From Mxb001 sp046046455 (GTDB lineage: Bacteria; Actinomycetota; Actinomycetes; S36-B12), in assembly GCA_046046455.1 (NCBI GenBank), contig JBJOJS010000137.1, forward strand, positions 1 through 12,194: a stretch of 12,194 nucleotides of DNA. The letters run 5' to 3'. A program made the position numbers and the translations under genes. The notes under the pieces are model-generated. The model worked only from the letters and a program-made list of their open reading frames with translations. It was not told the DNA's origin and made no database searches. This document shows, piece by piece, positions 1 to 6,856 of the stretch. Position 1 is the stretch's first letter, and the number at the start of each line of letters is the position of its first letter.

Positions 1-739
1 TGCGCCCCTCGTCGAGCGTCTGCAGGAACTGCGCGTAGCCCTTGCCCCGGGCGCCCAGCAGGTTGGCCGCCGGCACCCGGCAGTCCACGAATCCGAGCTC
101 ATGGGTGTCGGATGAGTTCCAACCGACCTTCGAGTACGGCGCCGAGACAGTGAAGCCCGGCGTGCCGCTCGGCACGATGATGGTGGAGAGCTCCTTCTTG
201 CCTGACTCGAGTTCACCGGTGATGGCGAGCACGGCAACGAAGCCGGTGATGTCGGTCCCGGAGTTGGTGATGAAGGACTTCGTGCCGTTGATCACCCACT
301 CGTCACCGTCTAGCCGAGCCGTCGTGCGCGCGGCACCCGCATCGGTGCCACCGCCGGGTTCGGTGAGCCCGAATGCGCCGAGCGTCTCGCCCGTGACGAG
401 TCGGGGCAGCCACTCGCGCTTCTGCTCCTCGGTGCCGAAGCGGTAGATCGGCATGGCACCGAGACTCACGGCCGCTTCGAGGGTGATCGCGACCGAGGAG
501 TCGACCCGCGCAATCTCCTCGAGCGCGAGGCACAGGGCAAAGTAGTCGCCGCCCATGCCGCCGTACTCCTCCGAGAAGGGCAGACCGAAGAGCCCCATCT
601 CCCCCATCTGGCGCACGATGTCGTAGGGGAAGGCATGCGCCTCGTAGAGGTCGCCGATGACCGGCGCGATGACATCCTGAGCGAACGCCGCCACCGACTT
701 CTGCAGGTCGACGTACTCACTGGGCAGGCGGTGATCCAT
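1..739 (-). CDS. Acyl-CoA dehydrogenase, probably isovaleryl-CoA dehydrogenase (partial, C-terminus outside window)
   Basis: FAD-dependent acyl-CoA dehydrogenase, here 246 N-terminal residues of an expected 380-390. Seen: the flavin/substrate signature GAFGLTEPGGGTDAG at residues 121-135 and WVINGTKSFITN at 148-159, both standard for the family, with the helical N-terminal domain before them and the beta domain after. The window ends before the C-terminal helical domain, so the catalytic glutamate cannot be checked. The ATG overlaps the stop of the HMG-CoA lyase gene by one base (TGATG) and has a GAGGAG Shine-Dalgarno five bases upstream, which fixes the start. Position at the end of a methylcrotonyl-CoA carboxylase/HMG-CoA lyase operon suggests it oxidises isovaleryl-CoA to 3-methylcrotonyl-CoA (a LiuA role). 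The substrate is inferred from context; a related short branched-chain acyl-CoA is possible. Confidence 0.9.
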   Translation of the reverse strand, partial: MDHRLPSEYVDLQKSVAAFAQDVIAPVIGDLYEAHAFPYDIVRQMGEMGLFGLPFSEEYGGMGGDYFALCLALEEIARVDSSVAITLEAAVSLGAMPIYRFGTEEQKREWLPRLVTGETLGAFGLTEPGGGTDAGAARTTARLDGDEWVINGTKSFITNSGTDITGFVAVLAITGELESGKKELSTIIVPSGTPGFTVSAPYSKVGWNSSDTHELGFVDCRVPAANLLGARGKGYAQFLQTLDEGR

Positions 740-1677
740 CACTGCTCCTCTTGGGGGGTGCGGCCTCGCACGACGCGCGAGGGACTGGGGCGGCCGAGAT
801 GATCCTCGAGCCAGCGACTGGTGGCGATAAGGGCTGATAGATCGACACCGTGCTCGATGCCGAGGCCATCAAGCATGTAGACGAGGTCCTCGGTCGCGAG
901 ATTGCCCGTCGCCGCCTTCGCATACGGACAGCCACCGAGTCCGCCCGCGGACGCATCGACCGTGGTGACGCCCTCGCGCAGCGCGGCGAGGGTGTTGGCC
1001 AGGGCCTGCCCGTAGGTGTCGTGGAAGTGCACGCCGATCGCATCCACCGGCACGCCGCTCGCGATCAGCCGGCGCACGAGGTCGGCCACCTGGCCCGGGG
1101 TCGCGACGCCGATGGTGTCGCCCAGACTGATCGCATCGCATCCGAGGTCGCGCAGGCGCACCACAGCGGAGACGACCTGCTCCGCCGGCACCGCTCCCTC
1201 CCAGGGATCGCCAAAGCACATCGACAGGTAGCCGCGCACGCGCAGTCCCTCACCTCGAGCACGAGCCACGACCGGCCCGAACATCGTCCACTGCGCGTCG
1301 TACCCGCGGCCGAGGTTGCGCTGGGCGAATGCCTCGGTCGCGCTCGCGAAGATCGCGATGTCGCTGGCATCGGCGTCAAGGGCGGACTCGAGGCCACGCA
1401 TATTCGGGACGAGCACGGGATAGCGCACGCCATCTCGACGCGTGAGACGTGCCATGACCTCGGTCGCATCGGCGAGCTGGGGGACGCGGTCGGGGCGCAC
1501 GAAACTCGTGGCCTCAACCACGCCCAGGCCTGCCGCGGTCAAGCGGTCGATGAACTCCACCTTGGTGGCGGTATCGATCACGGCGGACTCGTTTTGGAGC
1601 CCGTCACGGGGGCCGACCTCCCAAATGGTGACGCGGGAGGGCAGGGAGGGATCGCGTACGACCATCGGGAGGCTCAC
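739..1677 (-). CDS. liuE: Hydroxymethylglutaryl-CoA lyase
   Basis: Cleaves 3-hydroxy-3-methylglutaryl-CoA into acetyl-CoA and acetoacetate, the last step of leucine breakdown. The 312-residue product is a DRE-TIM (HMGL-like) TIM barrel of normal length. Visible active-site elements: Arg24-Asp25 in VGPRDGLQNE, the metal-binding pair His217/His219 in VHFHDTYGQ, and the catalytic-loop cysteine Cys250 in GGLGGCPYAKAATGN (residues 245-259), which matches the human enzyme's essential cysteine motif. The reading frame is open far upstream, but the GTG at 1677 is preferred: it makes a GTGA overlap with the carboxylase alpha-subunit stop and follows a strong GGAGGAGGT. The in-frame ATG at 1665 lacks a usable ribosome binding site. 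Third gene of the leucine operon. Confidence 0.95.
   Translation of the reverse strand: MSLPMVVRDPSLPSRVTIWEVGPRDGLQNESAVIDTATKVEFIDRLTAAGLGVVEATSFVRPDRVPQLADATEVMARLTRRDGVRYPVLVPNMRGLESALDADASDIAIFASATEAFAQRNLGRGYDAQWTMFGPVVARARGEGLRVRGYLSMCFGDPWEGAVPAEQVVSAVVRLRDLGCDAISLGDTIGVATPGQVADLVRRLIASGVPVDAIGVHFHDTYGQALANTLAALREGVTTVDASAGGLGGCPYAKAATGNLATEDLVYMLDGLGIEHGVDLSALIATSRWLEDHLGRPSPSRVVRGRTPQEEQ
745..750 (-). promoter_or_regulatory. Ribosome binding site of the acyl-CoA dehydrogenase gene
   Basis: GAGGAG on the minus strand, five bases before the ATG. It lies inside the last codons of the HMG-CoA lyase gene, so translation of the two genes is probably coupled. Confidence 0.7.
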
Positions 1678-3578
1678 GACACCTCCTCCAACTGCACCTC
1701 GACGAGCACGGCATCGAGCGGCACGCGCGTGCCTGGTGACGCGCACACCAAGGTCACGGTGCCACGTCCTGGGGCGCGCACCGTGTGCTCCATCTTCATC
1801 GCCTCCACGACGGCGAGTGGCGTCCCCTCCTCCACGGTGTCGCCGACGGCGACTCCGACGGCGATGACCGCGCCCGGCATGGGGCTGCGCGCCGACCAGT
1901 GCCCCGCGACCCGTGCGTCCTGCGCACGGGCGAGACGTCGGTCGCGCGGGCGCCGGGCCTCGAGCGCGTGGTGGCGTCCATCGGCGTGGAGCCACAGGTG
2001 ATCGCCATCGAAGACGACTGCGTCCGGGGGCGCCGACTCGATGCCCTTGCCGTCGACGATCACATCGACGCCCTCCTTGGCGACCGTGAGGGCTACGTCG
2101 TGGCCGCCCACATCCCATCGCTGGGGCGCACTGCCTCCGAGCCGCCAGGAGTCCCCCGCCTGCCAGAGGTCATCGCGAGCCGGAGTGAGGAGCGCGGTCG
2201 ACGCTCCCGCGACCACCTCGGTGCGGACCACAACCTCCCTCGGGCTTCGAGCGTCGAGCATGCCGGTGTCCATGTCGCCCTCGCGTACGCGCTCATCGTC
2301 GAGCAGGTCGGCAAGGTCGTCGATATTGGTGGTGACGCCCAGGCAGATGGTCTCCCGCAGCGCGCGCTGGAGTCCGCTGAGCGCCTCCTCCCGGGTCGGC
2401 GCGTGCACGATGACCTTGGCGAGCATGGGGTCGTAGTACGACGTGACGCGATCGCCCGTGGTCACGCCGGCATCGACACGTGCCGACGGGGACGGCTGCC
2501 ACAGACGGATCCCACCGCCCGTCGGCAGGTAACCGCGCAACGGGTCCTCGGCGTAGACGCGAGCCTCCACCGCGTGGCCACGCAACTCGATCGATGACTG
2601 ATCCATCGCGAGCCGCTCCCCGGACGCGATGCGCAGCTGCTGCTCGACGAGGTCGAGCCCGGTGACCTCCTCCGTCACCGGATGCTCCACCTGCAGGCGC
2701 GTGTTCATCTCGAGGAAGGCGTAGTCCGAGGGCTGTGCTGACGGCACGACATACTCCACGGTGCCCGCGTTGACGTAGCCGACACTGCGGGCCAGGCGCA
2801 CCGCCGAGTCGCAGATCTCCCGTCGCAGCGCCTCATCGAGGAGCGCGGAGGGAGCTTCCTCGATGACCTTCTGGTGTCGGCGCTGGAGCGTGCACTCGCG
2901 CTCGCCCAGGTGGATCACGTGGCCATGCTGGTCAGCGAGGATCTGCACCTCGATGTGACGTGGCACGTCGATGAGTCTCTCGACGAGGAGGCGGTCGTCG
3001 CCGAAGGCTGCGAGCGACTCCCTCTTCGCGCTCGCAATGGCCGCGGCTACGTCATCACCGGGCCGGATGACACGCATCCCCTTGCCCCCGCCGCCGGCGG
3101 CCGGCTTGAGCAGGGCCGGACGGCCGACCTCCTCGACGGCGGCGATGACCGCGGCATCGTCCATGGATGCGTCATGGCGCCCCGGCACGACCGGCACGGC
3201 CGCTGCAATGGCGGCCTCCTTGGCGGCGATCTTGTCGCCCATGGCCTCGATGACAGCGGGCCCCGGGCCGACGAAGACGAGCCCTGCCTCCTCGCAGGCA
3301 CGCGCGAAGGCAGCGTTCTCCGAGAGGAACCCGTAGCCGGGATGCACCGCCTGGGCACCCGTCGCCAGGGCCGCACTGATGACGCGATCGATGTCGAGAT
3401 AGCTCTCGCGTGCCGCTGCCGGACCGAGGCGCACCGCCTCGTGTGCAAGCGTCACATGCAGGGCTCGGACATCGGCATCGCTATAGACGGCGACGGAGGA
3501 GATGCCGAGCCGGTGAAGTGTGCGCAGAATGCGCACCGCAATCTCACCGCGATTGGCTACGAGCACGCGATCGAACAT
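1674..3578 (-). CDS. liuD: Methylcrotonyl-CoA carboxylase alpha subunit (biotin carboxylase plus biotin carrier)
   Basis: Carboxylates its own biotin with bicarbonate and ATP and passes the carboxyl group to the beta subunit. The 634-residue product has the N-terminal biotin carboxylase domain from MFDRVLVANRGEIA, an ATP-grasp glycine loop GGGGKGMR (162-169), RECTLQRRHQKVIEEAP (227-243) and the active-site segment EMNTRLQVEHPVTE (290-303). A linker domain follows, then a C-terminal biotinyl domain with SPMPG (565-569) and EAMKMEH (592-598), where Lys595 is the biotin attachment site. Length fits acyl-CoA carboxylase alpha chains. The ATG is two bases after the beta-subunit stop; a GTG at 3584 giving a GTGA overlap is possible but less like the family's usual N-terminus. 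Methylcrotonyl-CoA specificity comes from the partner gene and the HMG-CoA lyase next door; propionyl-CoA is the main alternative substrate. Confidence 0.93.
   Translation of the reverse strand: MFDRVLVANRGEIAVRILRTLHRLGISSVAVYSDADVRALHVTLAHEAVRLGPAAARESYLDIDRVISAALATGAQAVHPGYGFLSENAAFARACEEAGLVFVGPGPAVIEAMGDKIAAKEAAIAAAVPVVPGRHDASMDDAAVIAAVEEVGRPALLKPAAGGGGKGMRVIRPGDDVAAAIASAKRESLAAFGDDRLLVERLIDVPRHIEVQILADQHGHVIHLGERECTLQRRHQKVIEEAPSALLDEALRREICDSAVRLARSVGYVNAGTVEYVVPSAQPSDYAFLEMNTRLQVEHPVTEEVTGLDLVEQQLRIASGERLAMDQSSIELRGHAVEARVYAEDPLRGYLPTGGGIRLWQPSPSARVDAGVTTGDRVTSYYDPMLAKVIVHAPTREEALSGLQRALRETICLGVTTNIDDLADLLDDERVREGDMDTGMLDARSPREVVVRTEVVAGASTALLTPARDDLWQAGDSWRLGGSAPQRWDVGGHDVALTVAKEGVDVIVDGKGIESAPPDAVVFDGDHLWLHADGRHHALEARRPRDRRLARAQDARVAGHWSARSPMPGAVIAVGVAVGDTVEEGTPLAVVEAMKMEHTVRAPGRGTVTLVCASPGTRVPLDAVLVEVQLEEVS
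1681..1689 (-). promoter_or_regulatory. Ribosome binding site deciding the HMG-CoA lyase start
   Basis: GGAGGAGGT on the minus strand ends three bases before GTG 1677; its first GGAGG is seven bases away, a good spacing. It lies inside the last codons of the upstream gene and supports the GTG start over the ATG twelve bases later. Confidence 0.75.
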
Positions 3579-3580
3579 GC

Positions 3581-5137
3581 TCACATCCGGAAGACGCCGT
3601 AGCGGATGGGGGGCAGCGGTGCATGGCGCGCCGCCTCCAGTGCGAGTCCGAGCACCCGACGCGTCTCGCGCGGATCGATGACACCGTCGTCCCACAGTCG
3701 CGCACTGGCGTAGTAAGGGGAGCCCTGCTCCTCGTACTGATCGCGGATCGGAGCAGCGAAGGCCGCCTCGGCCTCCGCCGACCACTCCTCGCCGCGGGCT
3801 TCCACCTGGTCCCGACGGATGGTGGAGAGCACTGCGGCGGCCTGCTCGCCGCCCATGACCGAGATCCGTGCATTGGGCCACATCCACAGGAAGCGCGGAG
3901 AGTACGCCCGACCGCACATGGAGTAGTTGCCCGCGCCGAAGGATCCCCCGATGACGACAGTGAACTTCGGCACGCGCGCGCACGCGACGGCGGTAACCAT
4001 CTTGGCGCCATGCTTGGCGATGCCCCCGGCCTCGTAATCGCGCCCCACCATGAAACCCGAGATGTTCTGCAGGAAGACCAGCGGGATACCGCGCTGGTCG
4101 CAGAGCTCGATGAAGTGCGCACCCTTCTGCGCGGATTCAGAGAAGAGAATCCCGTTGTTGGCGATGATGCCCACGGGATGGCCGTGCAGACGCGCGAAAG
4201 CCGTGAGGAGCGTGGTGCCGTACTCGGCCTTGAACTCGGTGTAGTCACCGCCGTCGACGAGGCACTCGATCACCTCGCGCACGTCATACGGCGTGCGGGG
4301 ATCGACGGGCACAACATGGAGCAGGTCGTCGATGGGGCGCGTGGGCTCCCGAGTCTCCGACAGGGCCCAGGCTTCGTCGGACGCCGGGGGCAGGGTCGCG
4401 ACGATCTCACGCACGATGCGCAGGGCGTGGGCATCGTCGTCGGCGAGGTGGTCCACCACCCCCGAAGTCCGCGCGTGCAACTCGCCACCACCGAGCTCCT
4501 CCGCGGTGACGATCTCGCCGGTCGCCGCCTTCACCAGGGGCGGCCCGCCGAGGAAGATCGTGCCCTGCCCGCGCACGATGACCGTTTCGTCGCTCATTGC
4601 GGGCACGTAGGCTCCGCCCGCGGTGCAGGAGCCGAGGACGGCAGCGATCTGCGGGATCCCCATCGCTGACATGGTCGCCTGGTTGTAGAAGATGCGGCCG
4701 AAATGATCCCGGTCGGGGAATACCTCATCCTGCATCGGCAGGAAGGCACCGCCGGAGTCGACGAGGTAGATGCACGGCAGGAGGTTGTCGCGCGCGACCT
4801 CTTGCGCGCGCAGGTGCTTCTTCACCGTCATGGGGTAGTAGGTGCCACCCTTGACCGTCGCGTCGTTGGCGATGATGACGCATAGACGTCCGCTCACCTG
4901 ACCGATGCCCGCGATCACACCGGCAGCCGGCGCCTCACCCTCGTAGAGCCCCTCGGCCGCAAGGGGGGCGATCTCGAGGAACGCCGTGCCGTCGTCGAGT
5001 AGGGCCTCCACGCGATCGCGCGGCAGCAACTTGCCGCGCTCGAGGTGCCTTTCGCGGGCAGCGTCGGGACCGCCTCGCGCCGCACGTGCCCGACGGGCCG
5101 CGAGGTCCTGGAGCAAAGGCGCGAAGGCCGTTGTCAC
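3581..5137 (-). CDS. liuB: Methylcrotonyl-CoA carboxylase beta subunit (carboxyltransferase)
   Basis: Transfers the carboxyl group from biotin to 3-methylcrotonyl-CoA, giving 3-methylglutaconyl-CoA. The 518-residue product has the two crotonase-like halves of a carboxyltransferase. The N half has LVDSGGAFLPMQ (125-136) and GSCTAGGAYVPAMSDE (169-184). The C half has NNGILFSESAQKGAHFIE (327-344), FLQNISGFMVG (355-365) and the oxyanion-loop segment GGSFGAGNYSMCGRAY (397-412). The FLPMQ, SESAQKG and NISGFMVG stretches are typical of methylcrotonyl- rather than propionyl-CoA carboxyltransferases. The start is GTG 5137 with GGAG five bases upstream. It is the first gene of the leucine operon, directly behind a promoter and palindromic operator. 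Confidence 0.94.
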   Translation of the reverse strand: MTTAFAPLLQDLAARRARAARGGPDAARERHLERGKLLPRDRVEALLDDGTAFLEIAPLAAEGLYEGEAPAAGVIAGIGQVSGRLCVIIANDATVKGGTYYPMTVKKHLRAQEVARDNLLPCIYLVDSGGAFLPMQDEVFPDRDHFGRIFYNQATMSAMGIPQIAAVLGSCTAGGAYVPAMSDETVIVRGQGTIFLGGPPLVKAATGEIVTAEELGGGELHARTSGVVDHLADDDAHALRIVREIVATLPPASDEAWALSETREPTRPIDDLLHVVPVDPRTPYDVREVIECLVDGGDYTEFKAEYGTTLLTAFARLHGHPVGIIANNGILFSESAQKGAHFIELCDQRGIPLVFLQNISGFMVGRDYEAGGIAKHGAKMVTAVACARVPKFTVVIGGSFGAGNYSMCGRAYSPRFLWMWPNARISVMGGEQAAAVLSTIRRDQVEARGEEWSAEAEAAFAAPIRDQYEEQGSPYYASARLWDDGVIDPRETRRVLGLALEAARHAPLPPIRYGVFRM

Positions 5138-5153
5138 CGCGACTCCGATCGAT

Positions 5154-5171
5154 AGTTAACGATCGTTCACT
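5154..5171. promoter_or_regulatory. Putative TetR operator in front of the leucine operon
   Basis: AGTTAACGATCGTTCACT is an 18-bp inverted repeat with eight of nine base pairs matching; only 5157/5168 fail. It sits between the tetR stop and the carboxylase beta-subunit start and covers the 3' end of the predicted -10 box and the predicted transcription start. AT-rich arms around a central CGATCG resemble many TetR-family operators. A second CGATCG at 5146-5151 might be part of a larger site. Binding by the adjacent TetR is inferred. Confidence 0.7.
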
Positions 5172-5197
5172 CTACTCTCCTGCGGGTGCCTCAGCAA
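5169..5197 (-). promoter_or_regulatory. Putative sigma-70-type promoter of the leucine operon
   Basis: On the minus strand, TTGCTG (5192-5197) is followed after 17 bases by TAGAGT (5169-5174); the latter matches TATAAT at four of six positions. Transcription would start near 5162, giving a leader of about 25 bases with GGAG before GTG 5137. The promoter lies in the last codons of tetR, and the tetR stop codon TAG is the first half of the -10 box. Predicted from sequence only. Confidence 0.5.
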
Positions 5198-5726
5198 GGG
5201 CAGCCCGGGCCATCCCCCGGAGCAGGGTCGTCATGTCCGGACGTGAGAGCCGCGCACTGTGCGGCGTGGAGTTGATGAGGCCGAAGGCGGCGTGCACGGC
5301 CGCGCGTCCTCGATCCTCCGACAGCCCGGGTCTCTCGGCGACAAGCGCACGCACCCACAGGTCGACGTACTGCGCCTGGTAGCGCCGCACCGCGTGACGT
5401 TCGTCATCGGGCACCGCGGCGAGATCGCGCGCTTGGACGTTGATGAGGTCCGGATGATCGAGTGCGAAGTCGACATGGAAGGCGATGAGCCCGTCGAGGG
5501 ACTCGGCCCGCTGCCGGCCGCCCTCGAGCAGGCGCTGACTGATGTCGACGAGCATGGCGGACAGGATCGACTCCTTGCCCGGAAAGTAGCGGTAGAGCGC
5601 CGGTCCGGAGATACCCACGGCTGCGCCGAGTTCGTCAATGGAGACGCCGTGGAATCCGTCGCGCGCGAAGAGCCGCGCGGCGACGGCGAGGATCTCCTCG
5701 CGCCGGTCCTCGCGTGCGGACGTCAC
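5172..5726 (-). CDS. TetR-family transcriptional regulator, probable repressor of the leucine operon
   Basis: DNA-binding protein of 184 residues, typical TetR size. The N-terminal helix-turn-helix spans about residues 9-55, with SIDELGAAVGISGPALYRYF (29-48) as the recognition region. The C-terminal ligand-binding and dimerisation half contains FGLINSTPHS (148-157), a stretch I associate from memory with actinobacterial TetR proteins next to acyl-CoA catabolic genes. It begins at GTG 5726, which overlaps the mshC stop (GTGA), so it is probably translated from the mshC message. The palindrome directly after its stop and before the carboxylase genes is the likely target. A role like mycobacterial BkaR, a TetR repressor of a branched-chain keto-acid operon that includes accD1-accA1, is plausible; the ligand would be a pathway acyl-CoA. 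No operator copy is visible upstream of mshC, so simple autoregulation is not supported. Confidence 0.88.
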   Translation of the reverse strand: MTSAREDRREEILAVAARLFARDGFHGVSIDELGAAVGISGPALYRYFPGKESILSAMLVDISQRLLEGGRQRAESLDGLIAFHVDFALDHPDLINVQARDLAAVPDDERHAVRRYQAQYVDLWVRALVAERPGLSEDRGRAAVHAAFGLINSTPHSARLSRPDMTTLLRGMARAALAEAPAGE

Positions 5727-6844
5727 GAGATCCCGAGGATGTGCACAAGCACCCGGGCCGCACGTCCCCCCGACTCCAGCGCGACGGCGGTCGCACCGGA
5801 CACGTCCACGTCATCGAGGAGTCGCCGCATGACCTCGGCCTCGGCCACGGGGTCGTCGTCACGGCGCCCGGCGGCCGCATGGAGGGCATCGAGTCGACCC
5901 TCCGCGGCGTCGAGCTGCGCAGGCTCGTAGTCCCAGGCCTCCCACCAGCGCCGATCGAGGATCATGAGGCGGATCGCAGCGCCCCGGTGATCCTCGAGGA
6001 GGTCCGACACGAGCACGAGGTTGCCTGTGGACTTGGCCATCTTCTCTCCGCCGATGCGCACCGTGCCGACGCGCATCCAGCTGCGCGCGAACGGCACCAC
6101 CCCGGTGGCTGCTTCCGCCTGGGCTGCCTCGTAGGCATGGTGCGGGAAGGCGAGGTCCGCTCCACCGGCGTGGATGTCGAGGCTGGAGCCGTAGGTGTCG
6201 AGCACCATCGCCGTGCACTCGGCGTGCCACCCGGGTCGTCCGGGACCCCAGGGACTCGGCCACGCGGGGTCGGCACCGTGGGAGGCGCGCCAGACGGGTA
6301 CGTCGACGGGTGATTCCTTGGAGCTGTCCTGCATGTCCTCGCCGAATTCGGCGAGCGCGGAAGCGACCTCCTGCTCGGACAGGCCCGACACGGCAACAGC
6401 ACCCGCGCCCCGGAAGTAGACGGTGCCGCCCACCTCGTACGCCGCGCCCCGGTCGAGCAGCGCCTGCGCGAGCCGCACGACACTGCCGATGTGCTGGTGG
6501 GCGCGCGGCTCATGCTCGGGTCGGCGCACCCCCAGGTGCGACATGTCGTGGTCGAAGTCGTACTGATGGATTGCCGCGAACTCGTCGTACGGCGAGCCCG
6601 CGCGCCGTGCAGCCTCAGTGAGCACGTCGTCGACGTCGGTGATGTTGCGCGTGACGATGGGCTGGAGATTGGCGTGGCGCAGGGTGCGTACCAGTGCATC
6701 CACCCAGACGAAGGTGGCCGCGTGTCCGAGGTGGGTGACGTCATAGGGAGTCACTCCGCACGTGTAGATGCGCGCGGGTCCCACGAGGGGCAGGGGCGCG
6801 CCCGCGAGAGTCAGCGGTGCGGGCGGGAGAAGGTCATGACCCAT
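5723..6844 (-). CDS. mshC: MshC-like cysteine:glucosaminyl-inositol ligase (mycothiol synthesis), CysRS-related
   Basis: MshC joins cysteine to glucosaminyl-inositol with ATP in mycothiol synthesis and is related to cysteinyl-tRNA synthetase. The 373-residue product has TCGVTPYDVTHLGHA (28-42); the CGxTPYDxTHLGHA form is the MshC version of the HIGH region, whereas CysRS usually has CGPTVYD. GRPGWHAEC (202-210), AFPHH (232-236) and the signature-loop equivalent KMAKS (268-272; normally KMSKS) follow. It ends without a CysRS-type anticodon-binding domain, which favours a ligase over a tRNA synthetase. It is shorter than the usual 410 or so residues, lacking part of the N-terminal extension. 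Cys29, Cys210, His235 and Glu239 form a full CysRS-like zinc quartet. The ATG is preceded by a TANNNT box and no Shine-Dalgarno. Its stop overlaps tetR. A CysRS-like paralogue with another amine substrate is the alternative. Confidence 0.78.
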   Translation of the reverse strand: MGHDLLPPAPLTLAGAPLPLVGPARIYTCGVTPYDVTHLGHAATFVWVDALVRTLRHANLQPIVTRNITDVDDVLTEAARRAGSPYDEFAAIHQYDFDHDMSHLGVRRPEHEPRAHQHIGSVVRLAQALLDRGAAYEVGGTVYFRGAGAVAVSGLSEQEVASALAEFGEDMQDSSKESPVDVPVWRASHGADPAWPSPWGPGRPGWHAECTAMVLDTYGSSLDIHAGGADLAFPHHAYEAAQAEAATGVVPFARSWMRVGTVRIGGEKMAKSTGNLVLVSDLLEDHRGAAIRLMILDRRWWEAWDYEPAQLDAAEGRLDALHAAAGRRDDDPVAEAEVMRRLLDDVDVSGATAVALESGGRAARVLVHILGIS

Positions 6845-6850
6845 GCGGAG

Positions 6851-6856
6851 AGCCTA
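6851..6856 (-). promoter_or_regulatory. Putative leaderless -10 box of mshC
   Basis: TAGGCT on the minus strand, six bases before ATG 6844. Its TAG is the stop codon of the upstream transporter gene. There is no Shine-Dalgarno between box and start. A GTGCTG 18 bases upstream is a poor -35. This would let mshC and tetR be transcribed apart from the transporter. Confidence 0.4.

Noticed and set aside
850..2001. Long plus-strand open frame opposite the HMG-CoA lyase and carboxylase alpha genes
   Set aside because: It is antisense to two genes with clear family motifs and shows no domain of its own; long antisense frames are expected in high-GC DNA.
1678..2118. N-terminal extension of HMG-CoA lyase in the open frame above GTG 1677
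   Set aside because: The extra sequence is Arg/Gly-rich and lies wholly inside the biotinyl-domain coding region of the alpha subunit; a strong ribosome binding site marks GTG 1677.
3410..4669. Plus-strand open frame of 419 codons opposite the carboxylase genes
   Set aside because: Arg/His/Gly-rich low-meaning translation in a shadow frame of conserved coding sequence; no start signals.
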